Assembly (NCBI GenBank): GCA_907163375.1 | Contig: CAJQUW010016896.1 | Coordinates: forward strand, 1-64,000 | Direction: 5' to 3' | Origin: Prostheceraeus crozeri | Taxonomy: Eukaryota > Platyhelminthes > Polycladida > Euryleptidae | Length of the DNA: 64,000 nucleotides | Shown: positions 32,961 to 42,328 of the stretch, in pieces | Position numbering within the stretch: the first letter of the stretch is position 1 | Layout of the letters: every line of letters starts with the position of its first letter | Made by a program: the position numbers and the translations under genes | The notes under the pieces: generated by a model | The model's input: the letters and a program-made list of their open reading frames with translations, nothing else | Told to the model about the DNA's origin: nothing | Databases searched by the model: none

Positions 32961-33749
32961 TTACTCGGTAAACAATTGTTCGATAACTCTTTCATGAATT
33001 TTTTTATCAATATTAATTGTGATAAATCCATAATCTTTTGACCAAGCATTATTACACGATTGTTTAAATTCATCTTTATCTCTTATACATAAATCTCTTA
33101 ACAAATCACTTAAGTTTCTTGCATTTATTTCAAATAGTATAAATATATTTGCATTCTTTCTAATAACACTTCCATCTAATGAATACATACTTTGTGTCAA
33201 ATAAAATACACTACAGTTATTATGTCTACCTCTTGTGAAATAATTTCTCTGAACTGACTGATTTCTGTCATTAACACAATCATCAAAAATTACACAATGT
33301 TTCATTGTTTTATCTAGTTTACTAGGATCTTGCATATTACCACTATCATCTATTAATTGTATTTTTATATGCTTATTTTTATTGGATTCAACTAATTGTT
33401 TATTTTTTGCTGCTTCTTCACACCACAAATTTATTTCTTCTTCATATTCAGATTTTTCGTATTCTTCGAATAGAGAAGCAATTGCTGTTTTTGTAAGATT
33501 ATTTTCAAATCCATATTTTAAAAATTGATAGACGGGTTGTTCTGCCGTTGTTGTATAAATTATAAGATTGTTATAATCTAAAAAATTTGGAGTCGTTAAA
33601 ATTTTAAATAATAGATATGTTTTTCCACATCCTGATCTTCCGCAAATAACTGCTAAAACTTTATTAGATAAATTTGGATGATGATTAAATTTAAGTTTTT
33701 TTTTATTTAAAGACATTTCATTCATTTTTAAAGTAATAAATTCATCCAT
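32961..33749 (-). CDS. Polinton DNA-packaging ATPase (FtsK/HerA, A32-like)
   Basis: 262 residues, the usual size for this family. The Walker A motif is ICGRSGCGKTYLL near residue 36, and the Walker B motif is HCVIFDDCV near residue 150. The characteristic YFTRGRHNNCSVFYLTQS follows, as in poxvirus A32 and Polinton ATPases. It would pump DNA into capsids. A second possible start (ATG in CTTTAAAAATG, residue 9) fits the element's start context better. The gene is followed upstream by the penton-like gene on the same strand. The element also carries a second, membrane-anchored ATPase at 40,470-42,014. Confidence 0.93.
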   Translation of the reverse strand: MDEFITLKMNEMSLNKKKLKFNHHPNLSNKVLAVICGRSGCGKTYLLFKILTTPNFLDYNNLIIYTTTAEQPVYQFLKYGFENNLTKTAIASLFEEYEKSEYEEEINLWCEEAAKNKQLVESNKNKHIKIQLIDDSGNMQDPSKLDKTMKHCVIFDDCVNDRNQSVQRNYFTRGRHNNCSVFYLTQSMYSLDGSVIRKNANIFILFEINARNLSDLLRDLCIRDKDEFKQSCNNAWSKDYGFITINIDKKIHERVIEQLFTE

Positions 33750-33947
33750 TATTGAATTAGTGTTTTTAGAAACAAAAAAATAAAAATAAAATTTTAATTT
33801 AAGTTTATTTTTTGTTTCTAATAATAAGATTAATAAGATTAATAAGATTAATAAGATTAATAAGATTAATAAGATTAATAATGAAAATGATAAAAAAATT
33901 AAACTTTTCTATTGTAGCGTAAAAGTTTATACCTCTCGAACGGGAGT
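33750..33947. repeat. Intergenic AT-rich repeats with 3' hairpin
   Basis: AATAAGATT repeats at about 33,826-33,882 (some seven units) lie between the ATPase start and the penton-like stop. At 33,940-33,959 CGGGAG and CTCCCG form a hairpin with a 7-base loop overlapping the penton stop region. Confidence 0.75.
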
Positions 33948-34736
33948 TTATACCTCCCGAACCAAAAGATCTATCATAATCTCTTCACCTCCAAAATTTA
34001 TTTCTTGTCCTTTTTCATCAGTGATTCTAATGCCAATGTTGTTAATAGTTTTTCTTGTAATAGGAAAATATATTAATGTTTGTGGAATTACATTTAATCT
34101 ATAACCAATGGGTACAGTAAAAGCTGGAAAACTGAATATTAAATTTGATAATTTACCATTTATATATCCTCCTTCAATAATGTCACAATGTACAACAATT
34201 GAATTTATTTCAGTTATTTTTGGAATCTTCTCACCTAAATGATAACCTTGAATATAAGTTTGTTTATTAAATCCTAATAGCTTTGACAATGAACTATCAT
34301 GATTAAAATCAACTTGATGATTTTCGTCTAAAGTAAGAGAAAATTTATTAACTGCCGGTTCAACTGCAAAATGTAATTGTTTCTTATCTTTAAATGGTAT
34401 ACCTAAATGTCTCTTAATTTCATTTGATATTGTTTCAACTTCGTAAGAACCAGGAAGAAAAGTTAGTATTTTCCATGTTTTGCCTTTATCAGTAGAATAT
34501 CTAAATTGATCATTCACATCTTTGATAACGTTTTGAATAGTGTTAAATGTGGAGAAACTAGTCAATGCAATTTGATAATTTTTATTTTGTTCCAAATGTA
34601 GAATGGGTTCTAAATTACAAGTGTGTGATGAAGTAGTTGTTATAATTTTTAACGTCGTACTAAATTTTGATGAACCCAAAATCTCTGTTAAATTTTGTAA
34701 ATGATTATTAATTTTGTCTAAATCTGCTGAACACAT
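33948..34736 (-). CDS. Polinton minor capsid (penton-like) protein
   Basis: 262 residues starting in the TTTAAAAATG context. The protein is rich in beta-strands with few charged helices. Motifs I associate with Polinton minor capsid proteins are FLPGSYEVETISNEIKRHL and SLSKLLGFNKQTYIQG, and the C-terminal half ends in a strand-rich jelly-roll-like part (NIGIRITDEKGQEINFGGEE). In the family it forms a single jelly-roll pentamer at the capsid vertices. It sits between the ATPase and a conserved hypothetical. The stop codon lies in a GC-rich hairpin. Assignment is by motif memory, not a search. Confidence 0.8.
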   Translation of the reverse strand: MCSADLDKINNHLQNLTEILGSSKFSTTLKIITTTSSHTCNLEPILHLEQNKNYQIALTSFSTFNTIQNVIKDVNDQFRYSTDKGKTWKILTFLPGSYEVETISNEIKRHLGIPFKDKKQLHFAVEPAVNKFSLTLDENHQVDFNHDSSLSKLLGFNKQTYIQGYHLGEKIPKITEINSIVVHCDIIEGGYINGKLSNLIFSFPAFTVPIGYRLNVIPQTLIYFPITRKTINNIGIRITDEKGQEINFGGEEIMIDLLVREV

Positions 34737-34813
34737 TTTTAAACTAAAAAATTAAATAAATATTTTTTTATCAAATATTTTTTTTATAAAAAATTAGAAA
34801 CAACATATTTCAG

Positions 34814-34889
34814 CTACGGGCGAAGCCCTAGAGGACATCAGAGATGTCCGGTTCGGGCGAAGCCCTGGAGGACATCAGAGATGTCCGGT
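34814..34889. repeat. Tandem pair of GC-rich hairpin micro-elements
   Basis: Two near-identical units in tandem, each with GGGCGAAGCCC followed by GGACATCAGAGATGTCC. They lie between the penton-like start and the end of the next gene, whose final residues and stop (GHL, TGA) are provided by the second unit. Confidence 0.9.
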
Positions 34890-35705
34890 TATACTTTTAT
34901 AATCCTCTTCATTTAGAATCTTTTTTTCTAACAGTCTTTTCAATATAGCATGAATTTCATTGAAACTAGAATTATGCCCTTCTTTTATTGCAGATATTAA
35001 AATATTTAATCTATTTAGTAATTCTTGTGGATCATCTGGTAAAAATATGGTTGTTTCTGTTTTCTGTTTTTTTGTTTTCTGTTTTTCAGATAAACCTTTC
35101 CCTACTTTAACTCCCGTTGATAATAAATTTTCTAATTGTTTATAACGTCTAAGAGTTTTTACTGTGCCAACTCTATCTAATATAGTTTTATATTTTATTA
35201 GATCTTCTACAGCATAATTTTTTAAATCTGCTCCTCTTAAAAGATCAACAAAATTTCTATCTAAACTAATAGGTTTTTTATCTGGAGTAAAAATTAATCC
35301 TCGTAAAGGTTGTGGAAATATTTCTTTACCACCAAGATAAAATCTTGCAAATAATTTTTTATCTAAAAGGAAAGTAGAATGTTCGAATAACATAGATTTT
35401 GGTAATTTTTTATCTATGTTTACCTCTAATAAACCATAGTCATCTAATAGTGTTTTAAGTACAGGATCCGCTATATCAAGACGTTTTTCATTAAGTTCCT
35501 TTTCAAGAGTTTTAAATGGTTCGACAGTTTTTTCATAATCAGTTTTTACTTCTTCAGTTATTTTTAATTTATCAAACATATCAGATTGAATACCAGCTTT
35601 TGTCATTCTATGTTGAAGATGATTTTCTTTCATAATATTTCTTTGTTTTATTAATTCGTCTAATTGTTTTATTCTTTTAAAATTATCAGCTCTAACTTTA
35701 TCCAT
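34875..35705 (-). CDS. Polinton conserved hypothetical, 276 aa
   Basis: Starts in TATAAAAATG. The N-terminus MDKVRADNFKRIKQLDELIK is a charged helix; it recurs in the 57-residue protein at 44,408. The middle has DKKLFARFYLGGKEIFPQPL, FVDLLRGADLKNYAVEDLIK and YKTILDRVGTVK, followed by a linker and a C-terminal helical part. No enzymatic motif is visible. Its position between penton and polymerase and the shared N-terminus hint at a virion or DNA-associated role, which is inference only. The stop codon sits inside a GC-rich hairpin. Confidence 0.75.
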   Translation of the reverse strand: MDKVRADNFKRIKQLDELIKQRNIMKENHLQHRMTKAGIQSDMFDKLKITEEVKTDYEKTVEPFKTLEKELNEKRLDIADPVLKTLLDDYGLLEVNIDKKLPKSMLFEHSTFLLDKKLFARFYLGGKEIFPQPLRGLIFTPDKKPISLDRNFVDLLRGADLKNYAVEDLIKYKTILDRVGTVKTLRRYKQLENLLSTGVKVGKGLSEKQKTKKQKTETTIFLPDDPQELLNRLNILISAIKEGHNSSFNEIHAILKRLLEKKILNEEDYKSITGHL

Positions 35706-35782
35706 TTTTATATGATAATTTTATAATATTTTATATTTTTATATTGTTATATTGTTATACTTAGAAAATAGAAATTAGAAAA

Positions 35783-38700
35783 TTAAAAAGGTAAAGTAGT
35801 TATTCCATCAGGTAAAATTTTTCTTTTATCATCAAATGGATCTAATGCTAATTTATGTTCTTCTTTTAAATACATTTTATGTTTTTTTGAATTAAGTCTA
35901 TAATTACATGCTGTTTTTATTTCATTATTAAATAATGCATTTTTATAATCTTGAAATGTTATTTGATTAGCCACTGATGCCTTTGAAATTCCTTTTAATG
36001 TTTTATGTGTTTTAATATTTTTAGTTGTATCATAACAGTAACATTTAGATTTTAAAAATATAGCTTCTGTTATGAAATCTTCATTTCCTTCTAATTCATC
36101 TTTTACTTTACATAAATCAGAAGGATGAATAATATCTTTTATTTTATTAATTTCTTTATCAAGTGAAGAACCATATGGTACTGTTAATTCTAAGAAAATA
36201 GAATCGGTATCTGTAAAGTGTAATTTATAGTTTTTGCCATAAGCAGGTGCTAAATAATCATATATAAAACTATACATAAATAGTTTAGCTAATTCTAATA
36301 TAGTGAAACCAATGAAATTAAACTTATCATGTTTTACAATGCTTCTTCTTAGATGAACAGCACAAAGTTCATCACTGAATCTAGTAGTTCTTTTATATGT
36401 AGGTTTCCTTGTTAAATTTTGAAATCTATCTCTATCATAAACTATTTCAATATTTTGTCTATTACGCACATTTTCTAAAGTCTTACCATAAAATGCATTA
36501 TTCATTAATTTGAAGAAAACGTTTCCAAAATCATCTTTATTTCTTTTAGCTATTTTACGTTTTTCAATATTGAACTCTATATAATTTTTTAACCATTTAG
36601 ATTTTCTATACTCTAGTTTTCGATGTATTTTGGTGAGAATCATGCCATGATTTAAATACCAATCTAGCATTCTTCCTTCAACAACATACTTTCCTTTATT
36701 ACCTTGTGTTAACATAAGTTTTTTTGTTGGTCTGTATTTTTTCGGAATTATAGATTTTTGATAATCTGAAAAATCTTCTATATTGGGAATTTTGTTTTCT
36801 GGACAGAAAGGATAATATTTTGTTGCTTCTTTTATATAATCAGGGTATACTAAATCAACTTCATATACATAACCAAAATTATTTTCACCATCATAGGTTT
36901 TTTGATAATCTAGAACGGGCGAAGCCCTAGTAGACATCTCTGATGTCGTACGAATATTACACCATGTCATTTCACCTGTTGGTAATTCTTGTATCATGCA
37001 AGAAGAATATAAGCTATTAAAATCATAATATAATAAATAGTTTTCTCTCATGAATTCATCAATTGCATTTTCACGTTCTACTCCTTCTCGTTTCGTTCGA
37101 AAAATTTCTAATATTTTTTCTTTTTCTTCTGGAGATAAAGGTTTCATTATTCCATATTCTTGTGGATTTACTTTCTTATTATAACATTTAACATATCTAT
37201 TACCTAAAACTGATGAAACTCCACCTCTAATTCCAGATTCAAAAAATAATAATTTATCATATGTATTTTCTTTATAATGTTTAAGTTTAACGGACTTTGT
37301 CCTAGAGCCATCGGCTTGAACACCAGTATGTTTTAATCCTGCTAGCCATGTTAAACCTGGTGTAGAATAACAATAACATGGATCTATTCCGTAATATTCT
37401 AAACACATATCACGAAAGTTTTCAAAAAGATCAGCTAGTATTAATACATCTATCTGTAGATATTTCATTGTATAATCATACATTGTTTTACAATTTAACT
37501 CTCTCCAATTCTTTTCAGCTTCTGCATAATCTTCTTCAGATAATTGTGATTGTTTTAATGTTGATTTAAATTTATTTATTGGAGGAAGTTGTTCTTCTTT
37601 CATAATTTTATTCACAGAATTAAAATCTCCAGTTATATACTCATACGGAAATATTCCTTTTAAAGGTTTTAAATTATATTTATTTAATATTTTACATTGT
37701 TCAGGTTTCAAAGTTTTTCCCATAACATCTAATGAATAAGGAGTAAAAAATCTAAATGCATCTAAAATTCTAATACAACCTAATTGCATTGAAAAATATT
37801 CTTCTTCTTGTTTACATAGTACATTTATTTTTTGTTGTTGTAATTTTTCAGATGAAAATAAATCTTTCATTACTAGATGGAAATCATATTTAGAACCATT
37901 ATAGAAATATAAAGGAACAAAGTTATATTTAAATTTGTTAGCATTAAGATTACAAGAATTATGTGCTGCACCTCTATATAATCCATTTAGATGATCATGA
38001 TCTTTTACTTTATCAATATATCTACCTCTGCCAGTTTTATATTTATTTGTAAAACCTTTTCCACAGTAATAACAATTTATTTCATCATAAAATTCTTTTC
38101 TTTCTTCATCCGTTAATGGTATCATTGGTTTATTTGTTTCAAGCAATTGTGAAAAACGTCCTTGTAATTCTTCTACTTTCTTTGTAAACATTTCTGAACT
38201 GTCTTCACCATAGTATTGTAAATATTCTGATTTAAATAATTCAGGATAATTCGAATGAATGTACATTCCCCAACATAATGGTTTTTGTTCAAATAAATAT
38301 TTTTCTTTACTTTTTTCAGAATTATAATTTTCAGAATTATTTTTTTTAGAATTATAATTTTCAGAATTATTTTTTTCAGAATCGGGTGAAGCCCTGGAAC
38401 TTTCCGTTTGATTTTGTGTCATATTAACATTATATGCTTCAAAATCACAATAAATAGTAAAGGGTACTTTATTTTTAAAATACCATTTATTATATTCTAA
38501 ATAATCATCTTTTGGAAATGTGTTTCTGACTGCTTCATTTTGTTGACAATTCTCCAAATGTCTATTCATTTCTTCTAAAGTTCTAAAACTTGTCATACAT
38601 TGAAGACAAGGAAAATTTTTATTATCTGAAGTTTTTGTAAATATAGAAACATCTTTACACAATATAAAATGACCCTGATAATATAATATATTCGCTTGTG

Positions 38701-40333
38701 CTGGTTGTTTTGACTGTTCTAATTTTACAAATTCATCTTTATATATTTCATGTGTTTCATTAATTTCTTTTGTAATATTAAATGTATTTTGATAATAATT
38801 TTGATTTAATATTTGTAGCTGATAAATATATTCTTTATCATATTGTTCTTTATATTGTTGTAGACATTTTTTTAAAGATTCATTTATTTTTTGTTTGGTT
38901 TCATTTTCTTCATTATTTAATTCTTTATTATTTAATCGGAGCGAAGCTCCTCTGGCTTTAGCCGATTCTTTATTATTTTCTTCATTTAATTTTTGAATTG
39001 TTTCTATCTTATTTTGATATTTATGGTGATATTCTTGTAGTAACATTTTTGTTTGTTGTTGATAATCTATTTTACATTTTTGTAAACTTTCATTTAAATT
39101 TTCTAATTTTTGTTGGTATTCTGAAGATAAAGATGAATATTTGTAATTATAATCATCAGTACGTCCTTTATAATTATTATGATTAATCATTATTGGTGAT
39201 AGTGTTTTAACAAGTTCAAATTTTTCAGTACATATTATATTTCCTTGGTAAAAAATATTATGATGCATGTAATTTCCTCTATCATTATATACTATTTCTG
39301 ATTGGCAAAAATTTTTATTATTCAAATAAAATTTTTTTGAATCTGGGTAAAGTGGAGTAATTTTACCAATAGAAACATAATTCACATTTAATTCAAAAAC
39401 ATTTACTTCAATTAAATTTTTATTCTTTTTATGAAACTTTAGTAACCTATTATAATCATATGGAAATTCATCTAAGCCATCAGAGAGATCAAATTCATTT
39501 ATGTATTCTTTTTTATTATAATGACTTAGTCTTTCTTTATGATATTCTGCAGGATGTAAATGTGCTATAATACTCCACAGAAAACAATAATTATCTTCAT
39601 TTTTTATGTTGATTAATTGTGGTGAACTGAAAGGTAAAGGAACATAACTACCACCAGTATTATTTTTATATTTATCAATTACTATTTTCTTAGATAGTAT
39701 TTTAACAAATCTCCAACCAGATTCACGTAACTGGGCTTCAATTATACAATTTTCTAATTTAAGTATCATCGATTCAAATATGGGTTGTATATCATTTACA
39801 TTATGAATTTCTTGCGAATTTGTAAAATGTCCTTGTATTATTTCTTCAGGAATTCCATCAGGTCCATTTTTTGTATAAAGTACTTCTACATTCATATAAC
39901 ATTTGAAAGATTTCTTAAATATATTATAAAAGTTGGTTAGAATATCAGAAAAAGTTTTATCGGTTTCATTATATTCAACCGATTCAACCGATTCATTAAA
40001 TAAATATTTTATATCTGTTACGGCTTCATCAAATTCATCTATTTCGTTAAATTCATCAGTATCGCTAAATAAATATTTTATATCTGTTACGGCTTCATCT
40101 TCACTATTAAAAAATTTTTTATATTCCGAATGTGAATAATCATCAAACATTTTTTTAACTTTTATATCAGTAGGCAATGTTTCTAGATAATTTTTATAAC
40201 TATTTAATTTTAATATATTTCCTTCATCAACTCGTTCTACATTTTGTAAATGCATTTTACTTTGTAGATGAGATTGATAACTTCTTTTTGTTTGCAATTT
40301 TTTTTCACATAAGACACAATAAAATGTTTTCAT
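35783..40333 (-). CDS. Polinton protein-primed DNA polymerase B
   Basis: About 1,516 residues from ATG at 40,333 (the frame is open 52 codons further, through a GC-rich hairpin). It opens with a C2H2 finger (FYCVLCEKKLQTKRSYQSH). A conserved block NEDNYCFLWSIIAHLHP, a coiled coil and a second finger (FPCLQCMTSFRTLEEMNRH) follow. The exonuclease motifs are YCDFEAYN (about residue 627), YNGSKYDFHLVM and YLQIDVLILADLF. The polymerase motifs are YYDFNSLYSSCM (A, about 1,104), LMNNAFYGKTLEN (B, about 1,279) and FTDTDSIF (C, about 1,374). It replicates the element from its protein-primed ends. Four GC-rich hairpins lie in frame inside it, within apparent loops. Confidence 0.97.
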   Translation of the reverse strand: MKTFYCVLCEKKLQTKRSYQSHLQSKMHLQNVERVDEGNILKLNSYKNYLETLPTDIKVKKMFDDYSHSEYKKFFNSEDEAVTDIKYLFSDTDEFNEIDEFDEAVTDIKYLFNESVESVEYNETDKTFSDILTNFYNIFKKSFKCYMNVEVLYTKNGPDGIPEEIIQGHFTNSQEIHNVNDIQPIFESMILKLENCIIEAQLRESGWRFVKILSKKIVIDKYKNNTGGSYVPLPFSSPQLINIKNEDNYCFLWSIIAHLHPAEYHKERLSHYNKKEYINEFDLSDGLDEFPYDYNRLLKFHKKNKNLIEVNVFELNVNYVSIGKITPLYPDSKKFYLNNKNFCQSEIVYNDRGNYMHHNIFYQGNIICTEKFELVKTLSPIMINHNNYKGRTDDYNYKYSSLSSEYQQKLENLNESLQKCKIDYQQQTKMLLQEYHHKYQNKIETIQKLNEENNKESAKARGASLRLNNKELNNEENETKQKINESLKKCLQQYKEQYDKEYIYQLQILNQNYYQNTFNITKEINETHEIYKDEFVKLEQSKQPAQANILYYQGHFILCKDVSIFTKTSDNKNFPCLQCMTSFRTLEEMNRHLENCQQNEAVRNTFPKDDYLEYNKWYFKNKVPFTIYCDFEAYNVNMTQNQTESSRASPDSEKNNSENYNSKKNNSENYNSEKSKEKYLFEQKPLCWGMYIHSNYPELFKSEYLQYYGEDSSEMFTKKVEELQGRFSQLLETNKPMIPLTDEERKEFYDEINCYYCGKGFTNKYKTGRGRYIDKVKDHDHLNGLYRGAAHNSCNLNANKFKYNFVPLYFYNGSKYDFHLVMKDLFSSEKLQQQKINVLCKQEEEYFSMQLGCIRILDAFRFFTPYSLDVMGKTLKPEQCKILNKYNLKPLKGIFPYEYITGDFNSVNKIMKEEQLPPINKFKSTLKQSQLSEEDYAEAEKNWRELNCKTMYDYTMKYLQIDVLILADLFENFRDMCLEYYGIDPCYCYSTPGLTWLAGLKHTGVQADGSRTKSVKLKHYKENTYDKLLFFESGIRGGVSSVLGNRYVKCYNKKVNPQEYGIMKPLSPEEKEKILEIFRTKREGVERENAIDEFMRENYLLYYDFNSLYSSCMIQELPTGEMTWCNIRTTSEMSTRASPVLDYQKTYDGENNFGYVYEVDLVYPDYIKEATKYYPFCPENKIPNIEDFSDYQKSIIPKKYRPTKKLMLTQGNKGKYVVEGRMLDWYLNHGMILTKIHRKLEYRKSKWLKNYIEFNIEKRKIAKRNKDDFGNVFFKLMNNAFYGKTLENVRNRQNIEIVYDRDRFQNLTRKPTYKRTTRFSDELCAVHLRRSIVKHDKFNFIGFTILELAKLFMYSFIYDYLAPAYGKNYKLHFTDTDSIFLELTVPYGSSLDKEINKIKDIIHPSDLCKVKDELEGNEDFITEAIFLKSKCYCYDTTKNIKTHKTLKGISKASVANQITFQDYKNALFNNEIKTACNYRLNSKKHKMYLKEEHKLALDPFDDKRKILPDGITTLPF
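36913..36952. repeat. In-frame GC-rich hairpin in polB (a)
   Basis: Contains GGGCGAAGCCC and GACATCTCTGATGTC. On the coding strand it yields the peptide TSEMSTRASPV between motif A and the following strand-rich region. It is nearly the same as the hairpin pair in both terminal repeats (TSEMSSRASPV). Confidence 0.9.
37291..37322. repeat. In-frame GC-rich hairpin in polB (b)
   Basis: GGACTTTGTCC plus AGCCATCGGCT; encodes ADGSRTKSV. The same stem class (GACAAAGTC) recurs in the integrase insert at 48,039-48,072. Confidence 0.85.
38382..38414. repeat. In-frame GC-rich hairpin in polB (c)
   Basis: Hairpin remnant CGGGTGAAGCCC with GGAACTTTCCG; encodes TESSRASPDSE, next to a local run of SEKNNSENYNS repeats. 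Confidence 0.8.
38936..38968. repeat. In-frame GC-rich hairpin in polB (d)
   Basis: GGAGCGAAGCTCC plus GGCTTTAGCC; encodes ESAKARGASLRL within the coiled-coil part. The same two stems occur together at 46,690-46,732 after the capsid gene. Confidence 0.88.
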
Positions 40334-40416
40334 TTTTTTATTTTTTAAAGAAAAAATTTGTGTTTTAGTTTTTGTTTTAATTTTTAGAGAAAAAAAAATA
40401 CTAATATATCTGCAAA

Positions 40417-40455
40417 ATCGTGCGAAGCGCGAAGCCCTAGAACCTTCGGTTTGAT
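40417..40455. repeat. GC-rich hairpin between polB and second ATPase
   Basis: GCGAAGCGCGAAGC with GAACCTTCGGTT; just downstream of the second ATPase's stop (40,470) and upstream of the polymerase start. It resembles the unit at 31,703-31,747 in the terminal repeat. Confidence 0.88.
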
Positions 40456-40469
40456 TATGATAAATTTGT

Positions 40470-42014
40470 TTAATTATTAAGTATTTCACTTACATCATTT
40501 ATTAATGGTTTTACATCATTAAAAGTTTTTTTGGCTTCAACAAATGTAGATTTGGCATCAGAAAATGTAGATTTAACATCAGATATTATTGGTGTTGCTT
40601 TTCTTAAAGCGTTTCTAACATCATTTATTGCAATTTTTAAATAGTTTAATGTTTCATTATCTTGTAATCTTTTTGGTATTGGTATACCAAATTTTGCATT
40701 TAAATAATGATCAAAATAAAAATAAAATGTATCAGGAATAATTTTTAGTGGTACTTTTGCTTCAGACTCTAAAAAGATAATTATTTGTTCTATAACTTGA
40801 TTTGATAAATGTTTTGTATTTGCATACATTCTAATATCAAAATCTTGAGAGTTATTATAGATTTCATGTTCGGTATCTACTAATATATTTAAATCTTTAT
40901 CATATACTTGCATATGTCCACTTATGGTGTCAACACGTATTATTCCATATTTATGATGTGTATAATATGATAAAGGCATATTCATTTTATAATTTTTATT
41001 AATATCATTAAAGAATGCTGCATTATTTTGTGTAGTTGTAAAAAATGTTTGAATGTTTTCTCTAATCTTATTATCTACATCACAAGCTTTATGAGCTAAT
41101 ACAACTATTTGAATATTTTGATGTCTTCCTTTTGTAAATATTTCTGACATATTTTTTTGTTTTGATAAACTTGCAACATCATCTAAAATTAATAAAGATT
41201 TATTTTCAGGTGTACCAGCAAAACTTTCCATATCTTGTAACTCATCTAATTGTTTATCATTATAGACGTTTGTAAAAGTTGGCCATTCAGAAGTATGCAT
41301 ACAAAAAATATGTACTTTTGTTTCATCCTTATAATATTGGTTTATATATTTTTTAATAAACGTAGTCTTACCACTTCCAGTTTTACCGTAAACAATGAAA
41401 TGTAAATTTTCTTGATACATTTTACCTTGTTTAATATTTTTATTATTAGTTTTATCCTTAATCTTATCTTCCTCAGTCTTCCATCCTTCAAAAGTTTTTT
41501 TTTCTTGATTATAAAAAATTATTCTCTTTTGTTCCTCTGTTAGAAAGTAACCCCATTGATTTCCAATACATATAACAAGATGATAAATAAAAAATATTAA
41601 AATACATGCTAACAATATTTTTATACAATGAAATTTTAAAAAATTCCAAAGACGTGTAAGATCTGATTGTGGTATTTTTTTTTTATTAAGAGATGAATTA
41701 GGGGGTAGTGTCTCTAAATATTTTTTATCTATATTATTATATATATTTTTATCTATATTATTATATATATTTTTATCTATATTATTATTATATTTAGTAT
41801 TATATATAGGATTTTCTACAATATTATTAATATCTTTGAGATTCGGATCTTGAGGGGTTAGTGTATCTTGAAACTCGGTGCTATTCATATAATTATTTAT
41901 TATTTCGTTTATTGCATTAAGAGATTTATGACGACTTAGATTACTTTTATTACTTTTATTACTTTTAATTATAACCGGTGAATATAAATCTTCCAAATTT
42001 TCGTTTTTATTCAT
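40470..42014 (-). CDS. Second A32-like ATPase, membrane-anchored
   Basis: 514 residues. A polar asparagine-rich N-terminus with NIYNNIDK repeats leads to one transmembrane helix (IKILLACILIFFIYHLVICI, near residues 125-147). The ATPase core has Walker A VYGKTGSGKTTFI (about 209) and Walker B SLLILDDVA (about 275). FTKGRHQNIQIVVLAHKA corresponds to FTRGRHNNCSVFYLTQ of the first ATPase. The C-terminal 150 residues end in amphipathic repeats (TFSDAKSTFVEAKKTFND). Polintons normally have one such ATPase. A role in packaging, egress or transfer at a membrane is inference. Confidence 0.88.
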   Translation of the reverse strand: MNKNENLEDLYSPVIIKSNKSNKSNLSRHKSLNAINEIINNYMNSTEFQDTLTPQDPNLKDINNIVENPIYNTKYNNNIDKNIYNNIDKNIYNNIDKKYLETLPPNSSLNKKKIPQSDLTRLWNFLKFHCIKILLACILIFFIYHLVICIGNQWGYFLTEEQKRIIFYNQEKKTFEGWKTEEDKIKDKTNNKNIKQGKMYQENLHFIVYGKTGSGKTTFIKKYINQYYKDETKVHIFCMHTSEWPTFTNVYNDKQLDELQDMESFAGTPENKSLLILDDVASLSKQKNMSEIFTKGRHQNIQIVVLAHKACDVDNKIRENIQTFFTTTQNNAAFFNDINKNYKMNMPLSYYTHHKYGIIRVDTISGHMQVYDKDLNILVDTEHEIYNNSQDFDIRMYANTKHLSNQVIEQIIIFLESEAKVPLKIIPDTFYFYFDHYLNAKFGIPIPKRLQDNETLNYLKIAINDVRNALRKATPIISDVKSTFSDAKSTFVEAKKTFNDVKPLINDVSEILNN

Positions 42015-42328
42015 TTAATATTTTTAAAATAAAAATTTAGGAATTATTATTTTTTAATTCCGGACTCGCATTCTTACACTCTTATGAGTGTTTTTAACCT
42101 CTGTAGAACCTCCGGAATGTGTCGGACTTTTTGTTCCTATACTCAAAAGAAGTATGTTCCGAACCTCTCCTCTCTTCCGGAATGCTTAAGAATATTTTAA
42201 TAAAATAATATTTTATTCTTTATAAAAAATAATATTTTAATATATATAAGATTATTTTAGTTGAAATACAACTATTTTAGTTGAAATACAACTATTTTAG
42301 TTGAAATACAACTATTTTAGTTGAAATA
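42015..42328. promoter_or_regulatory. Intergenic region with hairpins
   Basis: Between the second ATPase and the zinc-finger gene, both on the minus strand. At 42,060-42,190 several short hairpins occur (ACACTCTTATGAGTGT; repeated TTCCGGA words). At 42,240-42,325 AGTTGAAATACAACT, itself a hairpin, is repeated three to four times directly after the zinc-finger gene's stop. A promoter and terminator role is plausible but not shown. Confidence 0.5.

Noticed and set aside
35783-40489. Polymerase start at the first codon of the open frame (40,489)
   Set aside because: The first 52 codons cross a GC-rich hairpin and low-complexity leader and overlap the second ATPase gene; the ATG at 40,333 begins the zinc finger.
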